This document shows positions 10,405-18,654 of a DNA stretch of 56,480 nucleotides, piece by piece (the stretch's first letter is position 1; each line of letters begins with the position of its first letter). The stretch covers positions 1 to 56,480 of the forward strand of contig NZ_CAMVPN010000006.1 in the NCBI RefSeq assembly GCF_947169325.1, read 5' to 3'. The translations under genes and the position numbers were made by a program. A model generated the notes under the pieces. It worked only from the letters and a program-made list of their open reading frames with translations, was not told where the DNA came from and did not search any database. Source of the DNA: an uncultured Methanobrevibacter sp. Its GTDB lineage: Archaea; Methanobacteriota; Methanobacteria; Methanobacteriales; Methanobacteriaceae.

Positions 10405-11088
10405 TTATTCTTTTAAATATTCATTTATGATGTCTTCGCCTCTAAGCAGGACTAAACCGTTTTCTTCTGCATATTTGCGAGCATCAGCAATGGATGTAGC
10501 TTTACCAGTTTCACCATCCATCATTTCACATACTACACAAACCGGAGTGACTCCTGCAAGTTCACACAAGGCAAGACCTATTTCAGTGTGTCCCTGTCTG
10601 TTTTTAACAAGACCATCTGCTCCTCTTAAAAGACATACATGACCTGGAGATCTGAATGTTGCTCCAAATTCATCGAATCTTTCCTCTTTCATCATCAAAG
10701 CCATTTCACTGATTGTCATTGCTCTGTCATGGTCAGTGATTCCTGTAAAAGACTTTCTGTGGTTTGTCCAAATTGAAAATGAGGATCTTTCATCGTATGG
10801 AATGTCAGTCGGTGCGAGTTCTGCGAGCTCCGGATATTTTTCTGTTGCCGCTTTCATGATGTCGACCATGAAAGGCAAATGAATTGCATCGCAAAAATCA
10901 GCGTGTAAACAGTTGCAGATTAATCCGCCTGCATCATTTCTCATTGTTGCAATTGATTTGGGGGTCACGAATTCGGAAGCGATAATCATGTCGACTTCCC
11001 CTTCCCTGTCATCATCGTCAAAAACAAGTACGAATTCACCATTTCTAATAGCTTCTAGAGCCTTATCTAAATTTGTTTCTTGATTCAT
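10405..11088 (-). CDS. ribB: 3,4-dihydroxy-2-butanone 4-phosphate synthase
   Basis: Converts ribulose 5-phosphate to 3,4-dihydroxy-2-butanone 4-phosphate plus formate, the four-carbon precursor of riboflavin. Conserved blocks: VFDDDDREGEVDMI near residue 20 (Mg and substrate site), MRNDAGGLICNCL, the TDHDRAMTI block near 135, FRSPGHVCLLRG near 165 and RQGHTEIGLALCELAG near 182. It is a stand-alone 227-aa RibB without a GTP cyclohydrolase II domain, as usual in archaea. GGAG lies 7 bp before the ATG. The long leader is an FMN riboswitch, so expression should fall when FMN is high. Confidence 0.95.
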   Translation of the reverse strand: MNQETNLDKALEAIRNGEFVLVFDDDDREGEVDMIIASEFVTPKSIATMRNDAGGLICNCLHADFCDAIHLPFMVDIMKAATEKYPELAELAPTDIPYDERSSFSIWTNHRKSFTGITDHDRAMTISEMALMMKEERFDEFGATFRSPGHVCLLRGADGLVKNRQGHTEIGLALCELAGVTPVCVVCEMMDGETGKATSIADARKYAEENGLVLLRGEDIINEYLKE

Positions 11089-11140
11089 AGTAACATCTCC
11101 TTATTTACTAGAACCAGGGCTAAAAATAACTAAATAACTA

Positions 11141-11272
11141 TTTCTTCTCTTCCATCCGGACTATCACCGTCGGTTTTGGAATCTCACCAAATCAACACGT
11201 TTTTGTGCTCGTGGACTTATTTTATTAAAAATCACCACCGGTAGGGAATTGCACCACACCCTGAGAACGTAT
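11141..11272 (-). ncRNA. FMN riboswitch (RFN element) upstream of ribB
   Basis: Read on the minus strand, the leader begins with the 5' block around TTCTCAGGG, then AATTCCCTACCGGTGGTGAT (11231-11250), a variable arm, a GTGGACTT/AAGTCCACGAGC arm, GTGAGATTCC, and the 3' block GACGGTGATAGTCCGGATGG (11152-11171) closed by AAGAGAA. These are the conserved blocks of the six-helix RFN aptamer. About 50 nt separate it from the ribB start. In that stretch CCCTGG (about 11113-11118) can pair with TCAGGG of the aptamer 5' strand, a possible alternative helix; no U-tract terminator is seen, so control of translation initiation is the simpler model. Confidence 0.92.
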
Positions 11273-11288
11273 TTTCTAATTTTATTTA

Positions 11289-11300
11289 ACATGTATAAAA
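11289..11300 (-). promoter_or_regulatory. ribB riboswitch promoter TATA box
   Basis: TTTTATACATG on the minus strand. Counting about 25 bp downstream places the transcription start at roughly 11265-11272, exactly the 5' edge of the FMN aptamer, so the RNA appears to begin with the riboswitch. Confidence 0.6.
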
Positions 11301-11345
11301 TACTTTTTGGTGGAAAATATTTTCACATCGCTATTGTCCTGACAA

Positions 11346-11440
11346 TGTAAAATTGCTTTAGGTCTGTAAAATTGCCCCAATAATATAAAATTGTTATGAC
11401 CTTAAAAAATTGTTTTAAGAGTGTAAAATTGTTCTAATAA
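11346..11440 (+). repeat. Five degenerate tandem repeats with a 19-bp period
   Basis: Units start at 11346, 11365, 11384, 11403 and 11422, all exactly 19 bp apart. The first ten bases are TGTAAAATTG in three units and TATAAAATTG or TAAAAAATTG in the other two; the last nine bases vary. The array ends just before a TATA-like element (about 11452-11465) that would serve the downstream Rpn-type nuclease gene. The fixed conserved half suggests protein-binding half-sites (operator or nuclease target) more than slippage, but this is inference. Confidence 0.8.
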
Positions 11441-11504
11441 AAAACAAAGCAATTTAAATACTATAAAGTATAAAATAAGAGTAAATATTAAAAAAAGTGA
11501 TAAT

Positions 11505-12368
11505 ATGGCAACAAAACAAGAAGATTTACTTTTTAAAGATGTCGGCGAAGAAGAAGTAGACGTGTTTTTAAAAAGAATCAAAATTAAATCTAAGAAAAAA
11601 AAGTTAAATCCAACAGAAATACGCTATATTGACCCAACAGCACTAATCGCAGACCTAATAATTGAATTAGACAATACTATTTTAATTATTGAATTTCAAA
11701 GTACTAATGTGGATATTGATGATAAAGACAGGTTTTTAGCGTATCTGTCAATGGTAAACTACAAAAAGAAAAGTAATAAAAAAGTTAAATTAGTGGTAAT
11801 CAGCACTGCTGAAGAAAGCAAAAAAATCATTCACATACTTGAAGGTAGTGTTAAATTCACATTCGACATCTACTCCCTGATGGAAGAAGATGGGGACAAT
11901 GTTATAAATAACATTGAAACTAAATTAGAAAATAACAAAGATTTTACTGATGAGGAATTAATTGATTTGTCACTAGTTCCTTTAATGGGTAGTGAAAATA
12001 CCCAAGAACAACAAATCGAAAAATCAGTTGAATTGATATTATCAATTGACTTAGAAAAAAATAAAGTAAAAAATCTTGTAAAAAGTATTGCTTATTTACT
12101 CACAGACAAATTTCTAGAAGACGGAGACAAAAAAACAGCTATATGTGATGCATTAGGTGGAAAAATGAGTGCTATATACGATTACGGCCAAAGACGTGAA
12201 GAAGAAGGTATCGAAATAGGAAAAGAAGAAGGAATTGAAATAGGAAAAAAAGAAGGAAACAAAAAAATGGCAAAATATATGATTAAAAATGGTGAAACCA
12301 ACGAAGAAATACAAAAAGAAACAGAATTGAGTTTAGAAGAAATAGAAAAAATCAGAAAAGAAATCTAA
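11505..12368 (+). CDS. Rpn-family PD-(D/E)XK nuclease / putative transposase-like protein
   Basis: 287 aa. The nuclease core is visible as ADLIIEL followed by ILIIEFQST near residue 60 (D-xn-ExQ form of the PD-(D/E)XK active site), then KVKLVVIST. Residues 100-200 are helical. The C-terminus carries two nearly identical copies of EEGIEIGKEEG, a charged coiled region typical of the Rpn (recombination-promoting nuclease, TIGR01784) group, which often varies by slippage. Start follows AGTGATA. The gene is on the opposite strand to ribB and ribK, which flank it, and its stop shares the bases CTAA with the ribK stop. Rpn-family proteins are DNA endonucleases that stimulate RecA-independent recombination in E. 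coli; the role here is unknown. Confidence 0.82.
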   Translation: MATKQEDLLFKDVGEEEVDVFLKRIKIKSKKKKLNPTEIRYIDPTALIADLIIELDNTILIIEFQSTNVDIDDKDRFLAYLSMVNYKKKSNKKVKLVVISTAEESKKIIHILEGSVKFTFDIYSLMEEDGDNVINNIETKLENNKDFTDEELIDLSLVPLMGSENTQEQQIEKSVELILSIDLEKNKVKNLVKSIAYLLTDKFLEDGDKKTAICDALGGKMSAIYDYGQRREEEGIEIGKEEGIEIGKKEGNKKMAKYMIKNGETNEEIQKETELSLEEIEKIRKEI

Positions 12369-12739
12369 AATTCCAAAGATACTGTATCACCATCTTTTAG
12401 ATCCAATTCTTCCCTTAATTTATTTTCTGCAATGAATTCCAAATAATTCTCTTCATGAGTAGTTTTTGCAGGAAACACAATCGCACCTTTAACCTTATCA
12501 TTCAATATGGCTTCGATGTATTTTACCGCACCGAATTCTGTGTCGGGCTTTATGAGATTTTGACATTGATCTTTAATTTCATTGATTTCATCCAAATGTT
12601 CATCACTGATGATAACGTTCAGTGTTCCTGGATATGGAACGAAGCCCAGATTTTTTTCAAATTCCCTAGTGTAAAAGTCCTGTGAGAGGAAATACGCAGC
12701 TTTCCCCAAACCGGTTGTAACTTCACCATCAATTTTCAT
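12365..12739 (-). CDS. ribK: CTP-dependent riboflavin kinase (archaeal RibK)
   Basis: Phosphorylates riboflavin to FMN using CTP rather than ATP; the archaeal DUF120 family. The 124-aa length is that of stand-alone RibK without the HTH fusion found in some archaea. Motifs: GEVTTGLGKAAYFLS near residue 5 (nucleotide site), GFVPYPGTLNVII near 32 (Mg and flavin site), and a KTTHEENYLEFIA block near 94. AGAGGTT precedes the ATG. It lies on the same strand as ribB but is separated from it by the opposing Rpn-type gene, and its product FMN is the ligand of the ribB riboswitch. Confidence 0.93.
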   Translation of the reverse strand: MKIDGEVTTGLGKAAYFLSQDFYTREFEKNLGFVPYPGTLNVIISDEHLDEINEIKDQCQNLIKPDTEFGAVKYIEAILNDKVKGAIVFPAKTTHEENYLEFIAENKLREELDLKDGDTVSLEF

Positions 12740-12966
12740 GAAATAACCTCTAATTAAATTAACAGATGTCTGATGTTAATATATAAATTTTAACTATACT
12801 TTTAATTTAATTAAATCACCAAAAATTATATTGAAATTTAAATTAAGAAATATAGATTCGATACTATAAGTTAAATCATTTTTATTAATAAACGTTTTTG
12901 AAGAAATTTATTTAACAACTAAAAACTAAAAGTAATACTATAACAAAATTTTACAGGGTAATTGAA

Positions 12967-14610
12967 ATGGAAATAAAAACTATCTCTACAGATGTATTAA
13001 TAATCGGTTCAGGAGGAGCAGGTTCAAGAGCCGCTATTGAAGTTGATGATGCCGGTTTGAAGGCAATTATTGTATCCAAAGGTCTTTCATTCAGGTCTGG
13101 CTGTACTGGAATGGCAGAAGGAGGATACAATGCCGTATTCAAGACCGTCGATAAGGACGATTCAATAGAAGCCCACATCAACGACACACTGAAGGGCGGA
13201 AGCTATCTCAATGACAAGAAACTTGTTGATATCCTTGTCAGCGAATCACCTAAAAGGTTGATTGATCTGGAAAACTTCGGCGCACTCTTCGACCGGCAGG
13301 AATCAGGTCAGATTGACCAAAGGCCATTCGGCGGACAGACCTACAGAAGAACCTGCTATCAGGGAGACAGAACCGGTGCAGAACTTTTGAATGCTCTTAA
13401 GGAAGAAATCATCAGAAGAGACATAGAATGCATCGAAGAGGTAATGATTACATCCCTTGTAACCGACGGCGATGAAGTCATCGGTGCAACCGGACTTGAC
13501 CTTAAGGACTCAAGCATTATTTACTTCCAGGCAAAAGCAACAATCCTTGCAAGCGGAGGTGCCGGCCAGCTATACCCTGTAACATCCAACACCTTCCAAA
13601 AGAACGGAGACGGTTTTGCAATATCCTACAGAGCCGGAGCGCAATTGGTTGATATGGAACAAATCCAGTTCCACCCAACCGGAATGGTAGCCCCTGAATC
13701 CAAAAAGGGAGTATTGGTGACTGAAGCCGTAAGAGCCGAAGGAGGAAAGCTAATCAACAAGGACGGCGAAAGGTTCATGAGCAAGTATGCGCCAGAAAAG
13801 ATGGAGTTAGCCACCCGTGACGTTGTTGCACGCTCAATATATCAGGAAATCATTGAAGGGCGTGGAACAGAAAATGGCGGAGTGTACCTTGACATTTCCC
13901 ACCTGGACGACGATTATATCGAGGAAAAGCTTGAGACAATGGTCCTGCAGTTTGAAAATGTCGGCGTTGACATCAAGCACGGACCTATAGAAGTTGCTCC
14001 AACAGCACACCACTTCATGGGCGGTTTGAAAATCAATCCTGATGCTTCAACATCCCTGAAAAACCTGTTCGGTGCCGGTGAAGTCTGCGGAGGAGTTCAC
14101 GGAGCAAACCGTTTGGGAGGTAATGCCCTGGCCGATACCCAGGTATTTGGAAAGATTGCCGGTGAAAGCGCATCAAAAGCGGCAAAGGACTGTGAAATCA
14201 AAACCAACGATGAAATGGTTCAAGGCGAAGCTTCAAGAATCGAAGGACTTATCAAAAAAGGTTCCATCAAACCACAGGAATTTAAAAATAGGATTAAAAA
14301 CCTGATGTGGGAAAAGGTTGCAATTGTGCGGGATGAGAAAACATTGAATGAAGCTTTAGGCCAGCTTCAGGAAATGCAAAATGAGCTGGACAGTCTTGAC
14401 GTCGACGATAAAAAGCAGTACAATACCGATTTGGTGACTGCACTGGAAGTAATAAACATGGTGGAAATCTGCATCCTTACTGTAAAATCAGCAATATTGC
14501 GTAGGGAAAGCAGAGGCGCACATTTCAGGTCTGATTTTCCTGAATCCCTTGATGAATGGAAAAAGAGTATTGTATTGAGTAAAAATAAAATAGAATTTGA
14601 AGCTAGATAG
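12967..14610 (+). CDS. tfrA: Thiol:fumarate reductase flavoprotein subunit A
   Basis: FAD subunit of the succinate dehydrogenase/fumarate reductase family. In Methanobacteriales it pairs with TfrB to reduce fumarate with coenzymes M and B, yielding the CoM-CoB heterodisulfide and succinate in an incomplete reductive TCA path. Visible: dinucleotide-binding VLIIGSGGAGSRAAIE near residue 10, FRSGCTGMAEGGYNA near 42, IQFHPTG near 232, and HHFMGGLKIN with GEVCGGVHGANRLGGNAL near 345-385. The 547-aa length agrees with TfrA. tfrB is not in the window; a split arrangement is known. AGGGTAATTGAA precedes the start. The 227 bp upstream is AT-rich promoter DNA. Its end overlaps convergent dadD by 8 bp. 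Confidence 0.88.
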   Translation: MEIKTISTDVLIIGSGGAGSRAAIEVDDAGLKAIIVSKGLSFRSGCTGMAEGGYNAVFKTVDKDDSIEAHINDTLKGGSYLNDKKLVDILVSESPKRLIDLENFGALFDRQESGQIDQRPFGGQTYRRTCYQGDRTGAELLNALKEEIIRRDIECIEEVMITSLVTDGDEVIGATGLDLKDSSIIYFQAKATILASGGAGQLYPVTSNTFQKNGDGFAISYRAGAQLVDMEQIQFHPTGMVAPESKKGVLVTEAVRAEGGKLINKDGERFMSKYAPEKMELATRDVVARSIYQEIIEGRGTENGGVYLDISHLDDDYIEEKLETMVLQFENVGVDIKHGPIEVAPTAHHFMGGLKINPDASTSLKNLFGAGEVCGGVHGANRLGGNALADTQVFGKIAGESASKAAKDCEIKTNDEMVQGEASRIEGLIKKGSIKPQEFKNRIKNLMWEKVAIVRDEKTLNEALGQLQEMQNELDSLDVDDKKQYNTDLVTALEVINMVEICILTVKSAILRRESRGAHFRSDFPESLDEWKKSIVLSKNKIEFEAR

Positions 14611-15907
14611 CTTCTTTTAAATTTTTAATGGCTTCTCTGGCCTTGGCATAAATTTCCTGCTCATCCAAAACAGTCAGTTTTCTGTTTTCCATTAATATCT
14701 TACCGTTGCAGATGGTAGTGTCAACATTTGAACCGTTTGCAGAGTAGATAATGTTGGATGTTAATGTGGAACTGTCCGGAACCATATTGGCTGAGTCTGT
14801 GTCAATCAAAATGATATCCGCTTTTTTTCCGACTTCTATGGAACCTATTTCTGAATCCAATCCAAGTGCTTCCGCACCTTTGATTGTACCCATTGCAATG
14901 GCTTCACGGGAATTGAGTACATTAGGATCCAAAGTTGAGACCTTCTGAAGAAGGCTTGCGGTCTTGAGCTCTTCAATCAAATCAAGATTGTTGTTTGAAG
15001 AAGCGCCGTCAGTACCTATTGAAACGCAGATGCCATTTTCAATAAGCTTGGAAACAGGTGCTATTCCAGAAGCAAGTTTCATGTTGCTGCACGGATTGTG
15101 TGAAACCTTTACATTGTTTTTCTTTATGATTTCTATTTCATTATCGCTCAGCCATACGCTGTGTGCTGCAACTACATCAGGGCCTAAAAATCCGATCTTG
15201 TCCAAGTATTCGAATGGCCTTAATCCTTTTTCAGCGGAAATGTCATTGATTTCCTTTTCGGTTTCGGAAACGTGTATATGTATTCCCATATTGTATTCGT
15301 CTGCCAACTTGCGGACTTCGATTAAAAGTTCCTCTGAAGCTGTGTATGGGGAGTGCGGACCGAAAAAGACTTTGATTCTTCCGTCAGCCATTCCATTGCA
15401 GTTTTCAAATAATGTAAGATTTTCCTTAATTTCAGCCTGCCTTTTTTCCTCATCTCCGAAATCTATCATTCCATAAGAGAGTACCGCCCTTATTCCAGCT
15501 TCATCAACAGCACGGGCAACATCTTCCATGTAGAAATACATGTCGCTGAATGTAGTTGTTCCTGATTTGATGAGCTCGATAGCTCCGAGAAGGGCTCCGA
15601 TATAACAGTATTCTCCATTGAGATTGGCTTCCATCGGCCATATGTGATCGTTGAGCCAGCTGTCCAGGCTTAAGTCGTCGGCAAGGCCTCTGAATAAGGT
15701 CATTGATAAATGAGTGTGAGTGTTTATAAGTCCGGGAAGCAGTATTTTTCCTTCACCGTCAATGATTTTATCGGCATTGCTTTCGTCGATTTCGTCTGCA
15801 ATTTCAGCAATCAAATCATTTTTTATTAAAAGAGACTGTTTTTTTTCTTCAAAATTATTAGGATTTAAAATAAATGCATCTTTGATTAAAATAGTATTTT
15901 CTGTCAT
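14603..15907 (-). CDS. dadD: 5'-deoxyadenosine / S-adenosylhomocysteine deaminase family amidohydrolase
   Basis: Zinc amidohydrolase related to DadD of Methanocaldococcus, which deaminates 5'-deoxyadenosine left by radical SAM enzymes and also acts on S-adenosylhomocysteine and methylthioadenosine, recycling them to inosine compounds. Metal ligands are in INTHTHLSM near residue 62, the IHIHVSET block near 205, VAAHSVW near 240, and SIGTDGASSNNN near 300. Length 434 aa is normal for the family. AGGTGTC lies just before the ATG. Methanogens rich in radical SAM enzymes need this salvage step. MtaD/SAH deaminase is the alternative name for close relatives. Confidence 0.88.
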   Translation of the reverse strand: MTENTILIKDAFILNPNNFEEKKQSLLIKNDLIAEIADEIDESNADKIIDGEGKILLPGLINTHTHLSMTLFRGLADDLSLDSWLNDHIWPMEANLNGEYCYIGALLGAIELIKSGTTTFSDMYFYMEDVARAVDEAGIRAVLSYGMIDFGDEEKRQAEIKENLTLFENCNGMADGRIKVFFGPHSPYTASEELLIEVRKLADEYNMGIHIHVSETEKEINDISAEKGLRPFEYLDKIGFLGPDVVAAHSVWLSDNEIEIIKKNNVKVSHNPCSNMKLASGIAPVSKLIENGICVSIGTDGASSNNNLDLIEELKTASLLQKVSTLDPNVLNSREAIAMGTIKGAEALGLDSEIGSIEVGKKADIILIDTDSANMVPDSSTLTSNIIYSANGSNVDTTICNGKILMENRKLTVLDEQEIYAKAREAIKNLKEAI

Positions 15908-15947
15908 AACGACACCTTAAAAAAAATAAAAAAAGAAGCTAATAAAC

Positions 15948-16157
15948 TTATTCTAAGTTTTTGATAGCTAATTTAATATCATCCGCTTTGATAGTTTTAC
16001 GTTTTGCGACTTTTGCAACTTTGTTTGCTTCTTTAGCAACATCACGAGCAACTTCTTCTAAGTATGCAGCTAATTCAGCTTTTGCATCTTCGCTAACTCT
16101 TTCAGCACCGGATTCTTTGATAATTCTTGCGATAGGAGCTTTTGGTATTTCAGACAT
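15948..16157 (-). CDS. Archaeal histone (HMf-like)
   Basis: 69-aa core histone fold protein that wraps DNA as dimers and longer multimers. IPKAPIARIIKESGAERVSEDA and the C-terminal KRKTIKADDIKLAIKNLE are textbook archaeal histone sequences. The start is placed at the ATG of MSEIPKAP because GAGGTG lies 6 bp upstream; a GTG three codons earlier overlaps that ribosome site and would give an extra KN extension. A TATA box (TTTAAATATAAA, 16234-16247) lies about 80 bp upstream. Together with Alba this window carries two chromatin protein genes. Confidence 0.96.
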   Translation of the reverse strand: MSEIPKAPIARIIKESGAERVSEDAKAELAAYLEEVARDVAKEANKVAKVAKRKTIKADDIKLAIKNLE

Positions 16158-16233
16158 GTTTTTCACCTCACAATAATTTATAAACTTATTATTAATATCG
16201 TTAATAATAAGCTAAATATCACTATTATACGAC

Positions 16234-16247
16234 TTTATATTTAAATA
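16234..16247 (-). promoter_or_regulatory. Histone gene TATA box
   Basis: TTTAAATATAAA-type element on the minus strand; predicted start about 25 bp downstream leaves a leader of roughly 50 nt with a strong GAGGTG site. No other feature is visible between histone and hisG apart from AT-rich hisG promoter DNA. Confidence 0.55.
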
Positions 16248-16362
16248 TTTTGCAAAAATCATGTATAAATCGAAAAATAAGAACAGTAATAATAAAACTT
16301 TACATAAATAAATATATTATGAAATTAAATATAATATTGAAATGAAATAATGGAAAGATTAT

Positions 16363-17223
16363 ATGAAAATAAAAATAGCGATTCCTTCAAAGGGAAGGAT
16401 AAGTGAACCTTCCATAAACATCCTGGAAAAGGCGGGACTGGGATTAATCGATAAAAACAATCGTAAACTGATTTCAAAAACATTTAACGAAAATATAGAA
16501 GTAATGTTTGCAAGAGCTTCAGATATTCCCGAATTCGTAAACGATGGAGTTGCAGATATGGGAATAACAGGTGTTGACTTAATAAAAGAAAATGAAGCAG
16601 ATATAATCGAGCTTTTGGATTTGAAGTTTGGACATACAAAGCTTGTTCTGGCAGCGCCTGAAGAGTCAAATGTGAAATCAGTTGAAGACATCACACAAGA
16701 CATGAAAGTCGCAACCGAATTTCCAGTGCTTACCAAAAAATACCTTGATGAAAAGGGTCTTGACTTGAAAATTGTCAAATTGAGCGGATCTACAGAAGCC
16801 GCACCGTTCATTGGAATAGCGGATTTGATCACTGACCTGACAAGCACAGGAACAACCCTGAAGATGAACCATCTGGAAATCATTGACACTATTTTGGAAA
16901 GTTCCATCAAACTTATAGCTAATGAAGAAAGCCTAAAAAATAAAAAGGAAATCATGGAAGCTGTAAGCACAAGCATTAAAGGTGTTCTTGATGCTGACCG
17001 CAAAAAGCTTGTAACAATGAATGTGAAAAGTGAAAACCTAAATAAGGTAAAGAAGGTTATGCCGTCATTAGGAGGTCTTACAATTTCAGAAGTTCTATCT
17101 TCAGAAAAGACCGTTGCGGTTCAGGCGGTAATTGATGAGAAGGAAGTTTTCAGTTTGGTCAACGACTTGAGAAATGCAGGGGCAAAGGACATACTTGTAA
17201 TGCCTATCGAAAGAATAATATGA
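16363..17223 (+). CDS. hisG: ATP phosphoribosyltransferase, long form
   Basis: First enzyme of histidine synthesis, joining ATP and PRPP. The catalytic part shows IAIPSKGRI at the start, MFARASDIPEFV near 45, GVADMGITGVDLI near 60 and the PRPP loop VKLSGSTEAAPFIGIADLI near 140. At 286 aa it has the C-terminal ACT-like regulatory domain (about residues 215-286, ending DILVMPIERII), so it should be directly inhibited by histidine and need no HisZ. Its last bases ATGA overlap the start of the flavodoxin-like gene, suggesting translational coupling. No other his gene is nearby. Confidence 0.94.
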   Translation: MKIKIAIPSKGRISEPSINILEKAGLGLIDKNNRKLISKTFNENIEVMFARASDIPEFVNDGVADMGITGVDLIKENEADIIELLDLKFGHTKLVLAAPEESNVKSVEDITQDMKVATEFPVLTKKYLDEKGLDLKIVKLSGSTEAAPFIGIADLITDLTSTGTTLKMNHLEIIDTILESSIKLIANEESLKNKKEIMEAVSTSIKGVLDADRKKLVTMNVKSENLNKVKKVMPSLGGLTISEVLSSEKTVAVQAVIDEKEVFSLVNDLRNAGAKDILVMPIERII

Positions 17224-17726
17224 AAATCGCAATAATATACACAACTTCAAACAAATCAACTAAAAAATCTTGTGAAATACTTTCAGGCAAACTCAATTCT
17301 GATGTTAAATTGATTTCCATCGAAAATGCAAAAACATCCTGTCTTTTAAAGTATAACTTCATAATTTTAGTTGCTTCAGCCTTGGAAGGTAAAGTTCAAA
17401 ACAACCTTAAGCTGTTTATTTCAAGAAATAAGAAAAACTTAAAAGAAAAACCGATAGCTTTAGCTGTGAATTGCGAACAAAACATTGACATTAGGGGAAG
17501 ATTGAATAAAGCATTTACTGAAGAAATGGTTGAATCATCATATGCCAACTCAAATTTCGGTTATGAATTGGACCCGGATGAAGGAAACTTTTTACAAAAA
17601 AGAAAAATAAACAATAAGATTAAAGAATACAAAAAAGATGGGAAAAGTCTCCCAACGTTAAACATAAATGAAATTGATAAATTCGCTGATATCATAAACA
17701 AGATGATTGAAAAGAGGGTTGATTAA
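17220..17726 (+). CDS. Flavodoxin-like protein
   Basis: 168 aa with a flavodoxin-type FMN-binding start (MKIAIIYTTSNKSTKKSCEIL) where the TTSNKST segment sits at the phosphate loop, then the second strand FIILVASALEGKVQNNLKLF near residue 50. It resembles the HemG/flavodoxin-domain group in size. No cysteines or transmembrane segments suggest a redox partner. It is coupled to hisG by a 4-bp overlap and overlaps the start of pyrB, so the three genes form one transcript. Electron partner and substrate unknown. Confidence 0.72.
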   Translation: MKIAIIYTTSNKSTKKSCEILSGKLNSDVKLISIENAKTSCLLKYNFIILVASALEGKVQNNLKLFISRNKKNLKEKPIALAVNCEQNIDIRGRLNKAFTEEMVESSYANSNFGYELDPDEGNFLQKRKINNKIKEYKKDGKSLPTLNINEIDKFADIINKMIEKRVD

Positions 17727-18654
17727 AATTTTTAAACTGAAAAACATAATTTCTATAAAGGATTTCGAAAAAGAGGACATCGACTATATTCTCGATGAAG
17801 CGTCAAAGCTCGAAAACATCGCCAAGTCCCGGGAGGTGTCAGAAGAGCTTAAGGGAAAAATATTGGGTTTGATGTTTTTTGAACCTTCCACAAGAACAAG
17901 AATGTCATTTGAAACATCAATGAAACGTCTGAATGGAGAATGCATAGGTTTTGAAAGCAGCGGATCCAGTTCCGTTTCAAAAGGTGAAAGCATTGCCGAT
18001 ACAGCAAAGATGTTTGAAGGATATTGCGATGCACTTGTAATAAGGCACGAGCTTGAAGGAGTGTCAAAATTCATTTCAGACATTGTAGACGTTCCTGTAA
18101 TAAATGCAGGTGACGGAGCTGGCCAGCACCCTACCCAAACACTGCTAGATTTATACACCATCAGAAAGGTAATAGGTAAAATCGACGATTTGAAAATTGC
18201 GTTGGTCGGGGATTTGAAATTCGGCCGTACAGTCCATTCCCTGTCAAATGCTCTGGGACTTTATAAAAACGTGAAAATATATCTGGTGTCCCCGCCTGAG
18301 CTCAAGATGCCTGAAGAGGTCCTGCATGACATAAACAAAACAAACATCACCTGGGAAGAGGTGGATTCTATTGAAAAAATCATTGATGATGTTGATGTCT
18401 TATATGTGACAAGAATTCAAAAAGAGCGTTTCGCAGACATTGAAGACTACATGAAAATAAAAGGCGCGTATATAATAAATAAAAAAATGCTTGAAGGCAA
18501 GGATTTGATTGTTATGCATCCTTTGCCTAGAATTGATGAAATCGACACTGACGTCGACAATACCAAATACAACAAGTATTTCACTCAGGCCGCAAATGCC
18601 GTTCCGGTGAGAATGGCAATATTAAAAACATTGATTAAAAACAACCCTAAATAG
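17719..18654 (+). CDS. pyrB: Aspartate carbamoyltransferase catalytic subunit
   Basis: Forms carbamoyl-aspartate, the committed step of pyrimidine synthesis. The carbamoyl-phosphate site is [19 protein letters not shown] near residue 52, then SSVSKGES near 83, [19 protein letters not shown] near 132 and [11 protein letters not shown] near 270. No ATG is available at the N-terminus: TTG at 17719 (giving 311 aa) or TTG at 17707 are candidates, and the ribosome site is not clear for either. It overlaps the preceding flavodoxin-like gene and its 3' end overlaps convergent orc1 by 8 bp. The regulatory subunit pyrI is not in the window. Confidence 0.94.
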   Translation: MIKIFKLKNIISIKDFEKEDIDYILDEASKLENIAKSREVSEELKGKILGLMFFEPSTRTRMSFETSMKRLNGECIGFESSGSSSVSKGESIADTAKMFEGYCDALVIRHELEGVSKFISDIVDVPVINAGDGAGQHPTQTLLDLYTIRKVIGKIDDLKIALVGDLKFGRTVHSLSNALGLYKNVKIYLVSPPELKMPEEVLHDINKTNITWEEVDSIEKIIDDVDVLYVTRIQKERFADIEDYMKIKGAYIINKKMLEGKDLIVMHPLPRIDEIDTDVDNTKYNKYFTQAANAVPVRMAILKTLIKNNPK

